Numbered from the stretch's first letter, positions 52,283 to 62,333 are shown. The stretch: DNA of 64,000 bases from JAVBNO01 sp031551485 (GCA_031551485.1 JAVBNO010000031.1:1-64000); one strand, 5' to 3'. The notes: generated by a model from the letters alone, not told the origin. A program made the numbers and translations.

Positions 52283-52802
52283 TATTTTATTTGCCGGTTT
52301 CGGCGGCCAAGGTATTCTTTTTGCTGGTAAAGTTTTGGCCTATGCCGGCATGATCGAGAACAAGCATGTGTCCTGGCTGCCTTCCTACGGACCCGAAATG
52401 CGGGGCGGCACCGCCAACTGCAGCGTCTGTGTCTCCGACGATCCCATCGGTTCACCCCTTGTGGTGCTTCCCGACATTCTGGTGGTCATGAATGTCCAGT
52501 CTTACGATAAGTTTATTGGCAAAGTGGCCCCGGGAGGCATTGCCATTGTCGACAGTGCGCTGGTTGATAAAAAGTGCGACCGTACCGATATCACCGTTCA
52601 TTATCTGCCCGCCACCAGTCTGGCTGGCGAGGAGCATTTGGAAGGCTTGGCCAACATCATTATGTTGGGCAAACTGCTGGGCGCTTCCGGCCTCTTTAAA
52701 GAAGAGACTATCCAAAAAGCCATCGAGAAATGTGTTCCTGCCAGCAAAAAACATTTGCTGGAACCCAACTTGCGGGCCATTTCTGTAGGTGAAAAGCAGT
52801 AA
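52269..52802 (+). CDS. vorC: 2-oxoacid:ferredoxin oxidoreductase gamma subunit
   Basis: Gamma subunit, 177 residues, with [19 protein letters not shown] at the N-terminus and [19 protein letters not shown] near residue 36. It overlaps vorA by 14 bases. With this the four-subunit enzyme is complete. A terminator follows at 52829. Confidence 0.92.
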   Translation: MATSNILFAGFGGQGILFAGKVLAYAGMIENKHVSWLPSYGPEMRGGTANCSVCVSDDPIGSPLVVLPDILVVMNVQSYDKFIGKVAPGGIAIVDSALVDKKCDRTDITVHYLPATSLAGEEHLEGLANIIMLGKLLGASGLFKEETIQKAIEKCVPASKKHLLEPNLRAISVGEKQ

Positions 52803-52828
52803 CCCGTAAAATTAATTTTTATTTTTAT

Positions 52829-52868
52829 GCGAGCCATCGGCCCTAAAAGCCTGTGGCTCGCTGTTTTT
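52829..52868 (+). terminator. Terminator of the vor operon
   Basis: GCGAGCCA and TGGCTCGC form the stem, followed by TGTTTTTGC. Confidence 0.8.
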
Positions 52869-52925
52869 GCTTCTAATACACCTTTTTTTCATCTTTTCAA
52901 TATGATAAGCCAGGAGGTGCTTATT

Positions 52926-53597
52926 ATGCCATGCCCAGCCAGAGTGAATGTTTCCACGGTGACAACGGCCAAAAAAATTGACTACGAAAGTTCTCCCATC
53001 CTTTCCTACAGCGTTAACTATCCCGAGTTTTCCGCCCCCGGCTATCGTGCGTCAATGGAAAAAATGAATGCCTATTACCGCCGGAAAGCCCAAGCCTTTT
53101 TGCGTTATATCAATGGCACGCTGCTGAAATCGGCCAAGGCGGACTATCGCAACAGCATCCAAAACGGCTTTCCGATCCACGAGTACGAGGCGCAGATGAA
53201 TTTTACGGTCACATACAACCAGAATTGCATTGTCAGCCTTTACACCGATCAGTATGAATATACCGGCGGCGCCCACGGCAGCACGGTTCGCACATCGGAA
53301 ACCTGGAATATCAAGACAGGCACCCAAATTCCGCTGCAAGCTTTTTTTCCTGGTAATCCCCATTTTCAGACGGAGCTTATCCAACAGATTGACAATCAGA
53401 TCAGTGAACAAATATCGGCGGGGCAAAATAACTATTTTGACAACTACCGGGAATTGGTTGCCAAATATTTTAACCCTGCCCAGTATTATTTGACGCCGGC
53501 AGGCCTGGTCATTTATTACCAGCAATACGATATTGCCCCTTATGCCACCGGATTGCCTGTTTTTACGATCACAAACTTTACAATGCCGAAGCTGTAA
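52926..53597 (+). CDS. DUF4163/DUF3298-type protein
   Basis: A 223-residue soluble protein with the DUF4163-like first half (YSVNYPEFSAPGYRASMEKM near 27) and DUF3298-like second half (QYEYTGGAHGSTVRTSETWN near 108, LTPAGLVIYYQQYDIAPYA near 190). These domains occur in the extracellular part of RsiV anti-sigma factors and in PdaC-like proteins. No signal peptide is visible, which is unusual for the family. The in-frame extension to 52827 would run through the vor terminator, so ATG 52926 behind GGAGG is the start. Confidence 0.8.
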   Translation: MPCPARVNVSTVTTAKKIDYESSPILSYSVNYPEFSAPGYRASMEKMNAYYRRKAQAFLRYINGTLLKSAKADYRNSIQNGFPIHEYEAQMNFTVTYNQNCIVSLYTDQYEYTGGAHGSTVRTSETWNIKTGTQIPLQAFFPGNPHFQTELIQQIDNQISEQISAGQNNYFDNYRELVAKYFNPAQYYLTPAGLVIYYQQYDIAPYATGLPVFTITNFTMPKL

Positions 53598-53767
53598 ATT
53601 TTGGGGTAAACCGAAAATGATGATCGATAAAAGGCTGCGCTATGGCGGCCTTTTTGGTATGTCTGGATATTGGAAAACGGCGAGGGAATATGATATAATG
53701 ACCATGATTCTAAACGGTTTTTCACTTTTTTAACATCAAAGATTTTTGACGAAAGGGGGGCCGTGTG

Positions 53768-56700
53768 ATGCTAAAATTGATTTACGGGCGGACCGGATGT
53801 GGCAAAAGCGAATGGATTCAAGAGAAAATTTGCGCAGCGGCCGCCGCCGGACAAAAAGTCATTTTGCTCACGCCAGAGCAAATTTCATTCGAAAGTGAAA
53901 GAGCCCTCAGCCGCCTGCTTGGCACCGGGATGATGCAGGTGGAAGTGCTAAGCTTTACTCGGTTATGCGAACGGATTTTCCGCCAGCAGGGGGGACTGGC
54001 CGGACGTCGGTTGGATCAAGCCGCCCGCTATATGATTATGAGCATTGCCCTCCAGGAAGTCAAAGATCTGCTGACCGCCTACCAGCGTCAAAGTGCCAAT
54101 ACCTCCTTTATTACAACCCTTGTGGACGCTGTATCCGAGCTGAAGAATGCGGGTGTCGTTCCCGGCGATCTCCTCCAAATTGGGGTGGACAAGCCGGAGG
54201 TCTCGTCGCAGCTTGCCCAGAAAACAGGGGAACTGGGGCATATTTACGCTGCTTACCAAGCGATTGTCGACCGCCATTATGTGGACCCGCTGGACGATAT
54301 GATGCGGGCGGCCGTGTTGGCGGAGCAGTCGGGATTTTTTACAGGCTATACGGTTTTCCTCGACGCCTTCACCTCTTTCACGGCGGCGGAAAACCGGCTT
54401 ATTGCAGCTATGTTAGGACAGGCAGACTGTGTCTACGCCACTTTCACCTGCGATGAAGCAGTTGAAAAAGATGGTACGGCCGATTACGGCGTCTTCGCGA
54501 TCCCCAAACGTACGGCGCTTTCCCTCCAGCACATGGCAAAAGATGCCATGTCCACAGTAGATACACCCCTGATTCTTACGGACAACAATCGATATCATAA
54601 CAACGACATGAAAAATATCGAGGTCATATGTGCCGGGAGATCCCTTCCCCACAACCTTACCAGCGATCATTTAGAAATCGCCTGCGCTTCTGGAATTTAT
54701 GAAGAAGCAGACTATGTGGCAGCGCGCATTGGCGAATTGGTGCGTACCGGAATGCGCTTTCGTGAAATTGTCGTCATTGCCCGAGATATACAAAACTATG
54801 AAATGGCGCTTCAAAGCGCTTTTTCCCGCAATCAAATCCCCTTTTTCACCAGCCGACGGGCGGATATTGAAGCACAACCGTTGGTGACGGCGGTTGTGGC
54901 GGCTTTGGAGGCTGTGCGGGGCAGCTTTGACACGGCTCAAATCCTGCGCCTTGCCAAATCCCCGGTTTTGGGCATTTCCCCGGTAGGGTTGGCCGAACTG
55001 GAAAATTACTGTTTTGTGTGGTCGGTAGACGGCGCCACCTGGGAGACGGATTTCAGAGGGAATCCGGGCGGCATGCAGATTTCTGCCGAGGAAGATGGTT
55101 TGCTGTTGGAGGGCATAAACAGTATTCGCCGCAAACTTATGGGGCCGCTTTGCACCCTTAAACGTGCACTGCACGCCGCCGATGGACAAGCGGTTGCGGC
55201 GGCAGTGTACCAATACCTTGTGGATATTCATGCCGCCGAAAATTTGATGGCATATGGGCAGGGGCGAGGGGCTACCGATGGATTGCTTTTGGAAGAAAGC
55301 GGAGCAGTGTGGGATCAGCTAATTGGCATTTTGGATACATTTGGGACAATCCTACAGAATGTGCACTTCTCGACCACCCGGTATGTAGAGCTGTTGCGCC
55401 TCGCCTTTTCTGCCATCGATTTGGGCCAGCTGCCCCAAACGGTGGATCAAGTGCTGTGTGGCAGTGCCGACCTGATTCGTACCATAGGGGCCAAGGCCAC
55501 CTTTGTACTGGGTGTCAACGAGGGGATTTTCCCACGCAAGCCGGCGCAAAGCGGCATTTTTTCGGACCGGGAACGCCAATGTCTTATGTCCCTCGGCCTT
55601 CCTTTGGCCGGCGGTGCTGTCGAGCATGTATTGGAGGAATGGTATTATCTCTATTCCGCCCTCACTTCATCCAGCGAGCGATTATTTGTAAGCTATTTAA
55701 GCGGTGATGCGTCCGGCGGTGCGCTATGCCCTTCCAGCATTGTCAGACAACTGGAAATTGCCTTTGGTCAGAGGGCTGTCTCCGCGGCGCTTCCCGGGCT
55801 CGAGATGATTCATAGCCCCGCCACAGTGGAGATGGAATATGCCAAAGCATGCCACGATGATACGCCTTTTTCGGCCAGCTTGCGGCAAAGTCTTGGCATG
55901 CTGGGTCGGCAAGAAGCAGTCGAAAGAATAGAGACGGGTGTCAATTGGGGCGCTGCCCCCCAACTGACACCCGAAACAGCAAAGGCGCTCTTTGGCAAGG
56001 AGATGCGTCTTTCGCCCTCCAAACTGGATCGGTACCACGAGTGCCCTTTCCTGTTTTTCTGTCACGACGGACTGCGGCTTTTGCCCCGACAAAAGGTGGA
56101 GTATTCCCCGCTGGAATCGGGAACGGTCATCCACATGGTTTTGGAGCATATGTTGTCCAAATACGGCGGCAAGGGATTATCCGATTTAACTCGGCGGACC
56201 ATGTCCCATGAGATTTCAGCGCTTATTATGGATTATCTGCGAGAACGGGTGGATAACCTGGAGGAACTGCCCATGCGGTTTCGCCATCAGTTCGCCCGCC
56301 TTACCCATATCATTGCCCGTTTGCTTCAGCAGCTGGCAGGGGAGTTTGCACAAAGCCGGTTCGAGCCTGTGGCCTTTGAAGCCTGGGTGGGGGAGGAAGG
56401 GGTGGCACCTCTTGTTGTGCCCACGTCGGATGGCGGAACCGTAACGGTGGAGGGCAAAATTGACCGTGTGGACGAGATGACAGGCGACCAGGGGCGCTTT
56501 GCCCGGGTGGTGGACTATAAGTCGGGGAGCAAAAAGTTTGCCCTGTCCGATTTGCTTTATGGACTTAATATGCAGATGTTCATCTATCTGTTTTCGCTTT
56601 GCCAGAATGAGCCGACGCTTTTACCGTCGGGGGTTTTATATTTTCCGGCCAAAGTGGAGGCATTGCCCCTCCCCCGCGAGACGGACAGCGAGATTTTGGC

Positions 56701-57094
56701 TTTGCAGCACACAAAATCTCTGGAGATGGACGGACTTTTGTTGGACAATAGAGAAGCGTTAACTGGCATGGAGGAGGCCTTGGAAGAAGTCTATATTCCT
56801 GCAGGTCTTACAAAAGACGGGGGATATACCCGCACTTCGTCCGTGGCTACCAAACAGGAATTTGGCCTGATCAAAAACCATATCGTTAAAATGATATGGA
56901 AAATGTCGGAAAATTTGAAGCAAGGTGAAATTTTGCCGTTCCCGGTCGAAAATGGCGGCGCCATGCCCTGCCACTACTGCCACTACACCGCTTTTTGCGG
57001 CCACAAAAGCGATGACGCGGTGCACAAAGTGGAAAAAGTGGACCGCAAGGCTTTTTTCATGCAAATAGGAGGTGACGCCGATGGCAACGCGTAA
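53768..57094 (+). CDS. addB: ATP-dependent helicase/nuclease subunit AddB
   Basis: Half of the AddAB helicase-nuclease that processes DNA breaks for RecA. The 1108-residue protein has Walker A YGRTGCGKS at the N-terminus, a UvrD-like body, the RecB-type nuclease domain (ARVVDYKSGSKKF near 915) and the Fe-S cluster cysteines CPFLFFC near 760 and CHYCHYTAFC near 1065. ATG 53768 is preferred to GTG 53765 by spacing to the G-run. It overlaps addA by 14 bases. Confidence 0.95.
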   Translation: MLKLIYGRTGCGKSEWIQEKICAAAAAGQKVILLTPEQISFESERALSRLLGTGMMQVEVLSFTRLCERIFRQQGGLAGRRLDQAARYMIMSIALQEVKDLLTAYQRQSANTSFITTLVDAVSELKNAGVVPGDLLQIGVDKPEVSSQLAQKTGELGHIYAAYQAIVDRHYVDPLDDMMRAAVLAEQSGFFTGYTVFLDAFTSFTAAENRLIAAMLGQADCVYATFTCDEAVEKDGTADYGVFAIPKRTALSLQHMAKDAMSTVDTPLILTDNNRYHNNDMKNIEVICAGRSLPHNLTSDHLEIACASGIYEEADYVAARIGELVRTGMRFREIVVIARDIQNYEMALQSAFSRNQIPFFTSRRADIEAQPLVTAVVAALEAVRGSFDTAQILRLAKSPVLGISPVGLAELENYCFVWSVDGATWETDFRGNPGGMQISAEEDGLLLEGINSIRRKLMGPLCTLKRALHAADGQAVAAAVYQYLVDIHAAENLMAYGQGRGATDGLLLEESGAVWDQLIGILDTFGTILQNVHFSTTRYVELLRLAFSAIDLGQLPQTVDQVLCGSADLIRTIGAKATFVLGVNEGIFPRKPAQSGIFSDRERQCLMSLGLPLAGGAVEHVLEEWYYLYSALTSSSERLFVSYLSGDASGGALCPSSIVRQLEIAFGQRAVSAALPGLEMIHSPATVEMEYAKACHDDTPFSASLRQSLGMLGRQEAVERIETGVNWGAAPQLTPETAKALFGKEMRLSPSKLDRYHECPFLFFCHDGLRLLPRQKVEYSPLESGTVIHMVLEHMLSKYGGKGLSDLTRRTMSHEISALIMDYLRERVDNLEELPMRFRHQFARLTHIIARLLQQLAGEFAQSRFEPVAFEAWVGEEGVAPLVVPTSDGGTVTVEGKIDRVDEMTGDQGRFARVVDYKSGSKKFALSDLLYGLNMQMFIYLFSLCQNEPTLLPSGVLYFPAKVEALPLPRETDSEILALQHTKSLEMDGLLLDNREALTGMEEALEEVYIPAGLTKDGGYTRTSSVATKQEFGLIKNHIVKMIWKMSENLKQGEILPFPVENGGAMPCHYCHYTAFCGHKSDDAVHKVEKVDRKAFFMQIGGDADGNA

Positions 57095-60000
57095 CTGGAC
57101 TCCCGAGCAACAGCAGGCGATCGATGCCCGCGGCGGCAGTCTGCTGGTTTCGGCGGCGGCAGGCAGCGGCAAAACGGCTGTGCTGGCCCAAAGGGCTATC
57201 GGCCATTTAACAGACCCTGTCAATCCGGTAGATGCCGACAAGCTTTTAATTGTCACCTTCTCCCGCGCTGCCGCAACCGAAATGCGGCAACGTATTTCCG
57301 ATGGCTTGCGTACACTTTTGGAACAGGATCCTACCAATCTCAATCTTTTGCGGCAGCAACTTCTTCTGGAATCTGCCCATATCAGCACCATTCACGCTTT
57401 TTGCCTTGACCTTATCAAAGAAAATTTCCAGGACCTCTCCCTTTCGCCCGACTTTCGCCTGGGGGATGAACGGGAGGTCAAGCTTTTGCAGGCGTTGGCG
57501 CTCCAAAAGGTGGTGGAGCAATATTATAATGAAGACACAGATGGCCAGTTTGCCGATCTGGTGGAGCTTTTCTCCAGTTCCCGGGACGACCTGAATGTAG
57601 AGCGCACTGTGATTACCCTCTATAATTTTCTGCGCGCCCACCCCTTTTATGAAGACTGGCTGGCGCAAAAATTGGCGCTTTATGACCCATCGTTGCCCTT
57701 ATCCACATCCGATTGGGGTAAAGTGCTGCTGGATTATGCGTTGCAGGCCGTCGAATGTGCTTTGGCCCTCACCGACGAAGCACTTGATCTTATTCAGGAC
57801 GATGAACCGATGCGTAAGGCTTATTTACCCGCTTTTTTGCAGGATAAAGGCGATTTGTGCCATCTGTATCAGATTATCCAGGCCGGTCAATGGGATGCCA
57901 TTGTGGATGTGTTGTCCCATTTTGGATTTGCCCCGTTGGGCCGGTTGACCCAATATCCTGATGAAACTTTCAAGAACCGGGTGCAGGGATTGCGCAAAAA
58001 AGTTAAAACCATCATTGAAAAATTGCGGGATAAACAATTTTGCCAAACGGAAAGCCAGCACCAGGAGGACATGGAATATTTGCGGCCCCTGGTGCAACTT
58101 TTGTTTTCTCTAACCGTTGATTTCGGGCGGCAATATGATGCCATCAAGCAGGAACGCAAGCTGTGCGATTTTTCCGACTTGGAGCATTTGGCGCTGCAGC
58201 TTCTCTATGTCAAAGAGGAACCCAGCGGGGCTTACATACCGTCCCCATTTGCAACCGAAGTGGCTGGCCGCTTTGCAGAGGTCTTTATCGACGAATATCA
58301 GGATACCAACAGCACCCAGGAAATGATCTTCAAGGCGGTATCCCGAAATGGGAAAAACCTTTTTATGGTAGGGGATGTAAAGCAGTGTATTTACCGTTTC
58401 CGCCAAGCCATGCCAGAGGTGTTCTTGGAAAAGAAGCAGCATTTCCCCCTTTTCGATGGTCACGATTTTCCCGCCAAAATTCTGCTCAACCGCAATTTCC
58501 GCAGCCGGGCGGGGGTCACGGGCAGCATCAACTTTTTTTTCGCCCTCCTTATGGGCAAGACCATTGGCGGCATTGATTATAATGAAGAAGAACGGCTGAT
58601 TCCGCAGGCTGCCTATCCCGCAAGCACAAGCAATACCCCTGAAGTTGTGCTGGACATTATCGATGCCACGGGCTACGAGGGCGAGGAGGAAAAAGCAGTG
58701 CTGGAGGCCCGGCAGATCGCCGGTCGTATACGCGCGTTACTGTCCGGAGGCCAAATCATCACACGCAAGGACGGCCAGGACAGCCCCATTACCCCTCGGG
58801 ATATCTGCATTCTCATGCGTTCTCCCAAAACCCGGGTGGATGCCTATCTCAAGGTGTTTGCCGAGGAGGGCATCCCCCTTTGGGCGGATAGTCAGAGCGG
58901 CTATCTCCAAACCAGCGAAATCTCTGCTGTGGTGGCGCTATTGCGTGTGGTGGACAATCCCCTTTTGGATGTGGAAATGGTTAAGGCCATGATGTCGCCT
59001 CTTTTCGCCTTCACTGCCGAGCAAATTGCCAAACTTCGGCTCATAGACAGGCACAAGAGTATCTATCTGCTGCTTGGGCAGGCGGCACAGACAGGGGACA
59101 GCGATGTTCAACATTTTCTCTCCATCCTCGACGAATTACGGCATCTGGCCGCCGTTTTGCCGGTGGATGCTCTGCTGCAAAAGCTCTATGACTTAACCGC
59201 GTTCCCCCTGGTCGTCCGCACGATGGAGTGGGGCGAGGCGCGCCTTGCCAATTTGCAACTGCTGCTCCACTATGCCCGTGACTGTGAAAGCTGGGGTTAT
59301 CGGGGGCTTTGCGGCTTTGTCCGGTTTTTAGATCAGCTGGAGCGGCAAGGGGAGGATTTACCCCCCGCTCTCTGGCAGGCCACCGACGCGGTGGCGCTCA
59401 TGAGCGTTCATCGGTCCAAGGGACTGGAGTTTCCGGTGGTATTTTTGGCCGATGCCTCCCACGGTTTCAACAAAACCGATCTGCGCAGCCGCACCCTTGT
59501 CAACTCCCGGTTGGGTTTTGGCTGCATGCGGCGGGATTGGGAACGGCTCATCCAATTTACCACCATGCCACTGGAGGCGGTGCGCATTGAATGTGAAAAC
59601 GAGATGCTGTCGGAGGAGCTTCGCATTTTATATGTAGCCCTCACCCGTGCCCGGGAGCAGCTTTTTATCTCGATATACGAGGATAAGCTGGCCACTAAAC
59701 TGGCAGGGTGGGCGTCACCCGTATTGGCCGACGGCAAGCTGCCCGCCTGGATGATGCGTTTTGCCAACGCCATAGGCGACTGGATATTGATGGCAGCGCT
59801 TCACCACCCTGACGGCGGGGCACTGCGGACGCTGGCAGGCATGGAAGAGTGTGGCATTTGCGCTGCCCCAGACCGGATGTCTATTCAAGTTGTACCCCCC
59901 ATCGAGAAGGTCGAACCGTCTGCAACGACCTCAGTGCCCGCCCAAGCCGAGGCGGATCCCCAGCTGGTTGCACAAATTATCCACAAAGCCACATTCCAAT

Positions 60001-60635
60001 ACCCCTATGAAGCCGAATTGGGGGTGCCGTCCAAGCTGTCGGTGTCCGACATTGTCAGCGCCGCCGGTGGGGATTACCGCTTCCAGCGCCGACCGGATTT
60101 TGAGCGGAACAAAGGTCTTACGCCGGCGGAAAAGGGCATCGCTTTGCACAAATTTATGCAGTTCGCCGTCTATGCGCAGGCAAAACAAAATCCTTCCGGT
60201 GAATTAAGCCGTCTTCAGGCGCAACATTTCTTATCTGCCGACGAGGCAGACGCCATTGCCGGCGAGATTTGGCGAATAGAACAATTTTTTGCCTCCCCTT
60301 TGGCGGAGCGTATTTTTGCCGCGGATGTCGTCCACCGAGAGCTGCGGTTTTTGTGGGAAGCGGGCGAAGGGATATTGGGCGCTTATACCAACGCGGTGCG
60401 GGGCGGCGCCACAACGGTGCTCCAGGGCGTTGTAGACTGCCTTTTTATCGAAAAGGGGCGTGGTGTCGTGGTGGATTACAAAACGGATCATGCCTCCAGT
60501 GAAGCGGCTTTGGCGGAACATTACCGGCCACAGCTGCTTTTGTACCGTGATGTCATGTCCCAATACCTTCATATTCCCATTGAAGAATGCATTTTGTACT
60601 CTTTCCAAATGGGCAAAGCGATTTCGATCGTTTAA
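57081..60635 (+). CDS. addA: ATP-dependent helicase/nuclease subunit AddA
   Basis: Helicase-nuclease subunit, 1184 residues. Walker A is VSAAAGSGKTAVLAQRAI near residue 26, motif II FIDEYQDTNSTQ near 400, motif V/VI VALMSVHRSKGLEFPVVFLA near 770 and a C-terminal RecB-like nuclease with VVDYKTDHASSEAAL near 1133. ATG 57081 lies 8 bases after AGGAGG; GTG 57072 overlaps that site. Both nuclease centres of the complex look intact. Confidence 0.95.
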   Translation: MATRNWTPEQQQAIDARGGSLLVSAAAGSGKTAVLAQRAIGHLTDPVNPVDADKLLIVTFSRAAATEMRQRISDGLRTLLEQDPTNLNLLRQQLLLESAHISTIHAFCLDLIKENFQDLSLSPDFRLGDEREVKLLQALALQKVVEQYYNEDTDGQFADLVELFSSSRDDLNVERTVITLYNFLRAHPFYEDWLAQKLALYDPSLPLSTSDWGKVLLDYALQAVECALALTDEALDLIQDDEPMRKAYLPAFLQDKGDLCHLYQIIQAGQWDAIVDVLSHFGFAPLGRLTQYPDETFKNRVQGLRKKVKTIIEKLRDKQFCQTESQHQEDMEYLRPLVQLLFSLTVDFGRQYDAIKQERKLCDFSDLEHLALQLLYVKEEPSGAYIPSPFATEVAGRFAEVFIDEYQDTNSTQEMIFKAVSRNGKNLFMVGDVKQCIYRFRQAMPEVFLEKKQHFPLFDGHDFPAKILLNRNFRSRAGVTGSINFFFALLMGKTIGGIDYNEEERLIPQAAYPASTSNTPEVVLDIIDATGYEGEEEKAVLEARQIAGRIRALLSGGQIITRKDGQDSPITPRDICILMRSPKTRVDAYLKVFAEEGIPLWADSQSGYLQTSEISAVVALLRVVDNPLLDVEMVKAMMSPLFAFTAEQIAKLRLIDRHKSIYLLLGQAAQTGDSDVQHFLSILDELRHLAAVLPVDALLQKLYDLTAFPLVVRTMEWGEARLANLQLLLHYARDCESWGYRGLCGFVRFLDQLERQGEDLPPALWQATDAVALMSVHRSKGLEFPVVFLADASHGFNKTDLRSRTLVNSRLGFGCMRRDWERLIQFTTMPLEAVRIECENEMLSEELRILYVALTRAREQLFISIYEDKLATKLAGWASPVLADGKLPAWMMRFANAIGDWILMAALHHPDGGALRTLAGMEECGICAAPDRMSIQVVPPIEKVEPSATTSVPAQAEADPQLVAQIIHKATFQYPYEAELGVPSKLSVSDIVSAAGGDYRFQRRPDFERNKGLTPAEKGIALHKFMQFAVYAQAKQNPSGELSRLQAQHFLSADEADAIAGEIWRIEQFFASPLAERIFAADVVHRELRFLWEAGEGILGAYTNAVRGGATTVLQGVVDCLFIEKGRGVVVDYKTDHASSEAALAEHYRPQLLLYRDVMSQYLHIPIEECILYSFQMGKAISIV

Positions 60636-60744
60636 TTTTCCACAGGCCGCCCACATTTCAAGAGGATGTGAGATCAAGAGCGCCTTTTTCCGCATGAAAA
60701 TAGCCCAATTTCCATTTGTGATAAACGGCATTTATATTTTTTGC

Positions 60745-60773
60745 TTGACTTTGCCGCCCAATTGTTGTAGGAT
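60745..60773 (+). promoter_or_regulatory. Predicted sigma-A promoter of infC-rpmI-rplT
   Basis: TTGACT (60745-60750), 17-base spacer, TAGGAT (60768-60773). It leaves a leader of about 170 bases. Confidence 0.65.
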
Positions 60774-60784
60774 GTGCTAGAAAA

Positions 60785-60922
60785 CAAAGAAGAACACTCT
60801 GTTCTCACCTGTCCGTGTTTTTTAGGCGGCCCGGGTCAATATGCAGAAACAAAGCAGCACAAATATGTGCTGTCCCGATGTGTATTGAGCGTGAACAGGA
60901 ATCTGTTCACGCTTTTTGTTTT
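60785..60922 (+). ncRNA. L20-type autoregulatory leader with terminator, before infC
   Basis: The leader has AACACTCTGTTCTCACC and GCGGCCCGGGTCAATATG, which fit my memory of the L20 leader of firmicutes, and ends in a terminator (60888-60922) before the infC ribosome-binding site. It likely lets ribosomal protein L20 shut down its own operon. The match is from memory. Confidence 0.65.
60888..60922 (+). terminator. Leader terminator (attenuator) before infC
   Basis: AGCGTGAACAG and CTGTTCACGCT, 11 bp with loop GAAT, followed by TTTTGTTTT. Confidence 0.9.
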
Positions 60923-60948
60923 AATTAGTTTTTTGGAGGTGTTTGACA

Positions 60949-61467
60949 ATTAGCAATAAGGAACTGCCTATCAATGAGGAGATTCGCGCCAAAGAAGTCC
61001 GGCTTATTGGAGCGGACGGAGGTCAACTTGGTATTGTCGCCGGCAATGAGGCCCAGAGGATGGCGACAGAACAGAACTTGGATTTGGTGATGATCGCTCC
61101 TCAGGCTGCACCGCCGGTTTGCCGCATTATGGATTACGGTAAATTCCGGTTCGAGCAAGCCAAGCGGGACAAAGAAGCAAAAAAGAATCAGAAAGTCATC
61201 GATATTAAGGAGATTCGCCTTTCTTTAAAAATCGATACTCATGATTTTGAAACCAAACTGAATCACGCCATCAAGTTTTTGACAGCAGGGGATAAGGTCA
61301 AGGTTTCCATGCGGTTCCGCGGACGCGAAATGGCACATGCACAGTTGGGTACCGGCACCATGACGAAGTTTGCGGAAGGGTGCGCGGAAATTGCCAATGT
61401 GGAAAAAATGCCAAAACTGGAAGGGCGCAGCATGATTATGTTCCTGGCCCCCAAGCCTCAAAAGTAG
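60949..61467 (+). CDS. infC: Translation initiation factor IF-3, probable AUU start
   Basis: Initiation factor IF-3, 172 residues: N-domain with SNKELPINEEIRAKEVRLIG and C-domain with KEIRLSLKIDTHDFETKLNH near 88 and KVSMRFRGREMAHAQLG near 118. A TTG at 60943 is only 3 bases after GGAGG, whereas ATT 60949 has 9-base spacing and yields the usual N-terminus (ISNKEL). IF-3 genes of Bacillus and E. coli use AUU for autoregulation, so AUU is preferred. Confidence 0.93.
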   Translation: MSNKELPINEEIRAKEVRLIGADGGQLGIVAGNEAQRMATEQNLDLVMIAPQAAPPVCRIMDYGKFRFEQAKRDKEAKKNQKVIDIKEIRLSLKIDTHDFETKLNHAIKFLTAGDKVKVSMRFRGREMAHAQLGTGTMTKFAEGCAEIANVEKMPKLEGRSMIMFLAPKPQK

Positions 61468-61491
61468 GTTTTGGCGGAAAAGGGGAGAGAT

Positions 61492-61516
61492 GCCTTCAAA
61501 AAGGCTTCCTTTTTTG
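61492..61516 (+). terminator. Weak hairpin with T-run after infC
   Basis: GCCTT and AAGGC with loop CAAA, followed by TTCCTTTTTTG. It would lower, not stop, transcription into rpmI. Confidence 0.5.
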
Positions 61517-61571
61517 CGGGTGTTTTTCACTTTTCCCCCTTCAAATGTAAATTCTTGCTCTATTCTTCATT

Positions 61572-61600
61572 CTTATCAACAACTTGCTGCGCTTGATAAG
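61572..61600 (+). repeat. Hairpin in the infC-rpmI gap
   Basis: CTTATCAA (61572-61579) and TTGATAAG (61593-61600), 8 bp with a 13-base loop. It lies 52 bases before the rpmI start. Confidence 0.5.
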
Positions 61601-61652
61601 AGAGAGTATTCATTATCACTCGCCGGCGCGCAGCGGCAGATTGGATGTTAAT

Positions 61653-61850
61653 ATGCCTAAGCTCAAGACCCATTCGGGTGCAAAGAAAAGATTTAAGCTT
61701 ACCAAAAGCGGTAAAGTCAAACGGGCCCATGCCTACAAATCTCACATCTTGAATAAAAAGGACACCAAGAGAAAACGCGGTTTGCGCAAGGCGACCTATG
61801 CGGACAGAACTAATGTGGATGCCATCAAGCTGCTGATTCCCTATAAATAA
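61653..61850 (+). CDS. rpmI: 50S ribosomal protein L35
   Basis: A 65-residue basic protein beginning [20 protein letters not shown], the L35 signature. An in-frame extension to 61584 is non-coding leader. The ribosome-binding site is weak (TTGGATG). It lies between infC and rplT, the universal order. Confidence 0.96.
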   Translation: MPKLKTHSGAKKRFKLTKSGKVKRAHAYKSHILNKKDTKRKRGLRKATYADRTNVDAIKLLIPYK

Positions 61851-61901
61851 GCCTTTTTGATTTGGAACGATAATTTACCTGAAAATGGAGGAATATAGAC
61901 T

Positions 61902-62255
61902 ATGGCTCGTGTAAAGGGAGCAATGATGACCCGCAAACGCCGCAAAAAAGTATTAAAGCTGGCGAAAGGCTATTTTGGAGGCAAAAGCAGACTGTTTAAG
62001 ACCGCGAAACAGGCGGTCATGAAATCCGGCAACTATGCTTACATTGGTCGCAAGCAAAAGAAACGCGACTTCAGAAGCCTGTGGATTACCCGTATTTCCG
62101 CCGGCTGCCATATGAACGGAATGAACTATTCCACTTTTATGAACGGTCTGAAAAAAGCGGGAATCGACCTCAACCGCAAAATGCTGTCGGAAATTGCCAT
62201 CAACGATGCCGCCGGATTCACCGAATTGGTGAAAAAAGCGCAGGCGGCCCTGTAA
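61902..62255 (+). CDS. rplT: 50S ribosomal protein L20
   Basis: A 117-residue protein with [20 protein letters not shown] at 14-33 and the C-terminal [20 protein letters not shown]. It is both a ribosome assembly protein and, in firmicutes, the repressor of its operon. GGAGG precedes ATG 61902. Hairpin at 62270. Confidence 0.97.
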   Translation: MARVKGAMMTRKRRKKVLKLAKGYFGGKSRLFKTAKQAVMKSGNYAYIGRKQKKRDFRSLWITRISAGCHMNGMNYSTFMNGLKKAGIDLNRKMLSEIAINDAAGFTELVKKAQAAL

Positions 62256-62269
62256 ATATCAGATTGATT

Positions 62270-62302
62270 GCGCCCGTGTCGCTGTCTGGCCCGGGCGCTT
62301 TC
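62270..62302 (+). terminator. Terminator-like hairpin after rplT
   Basis: GCGCCCG and CGGGCGC with a 15-base loop, followed by TTTCCC. The tail is poor. Confidence 0.5.
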
Positions 62303-62333
62303 CCATACCCTATAAAGGAACAGATGTGATGCT

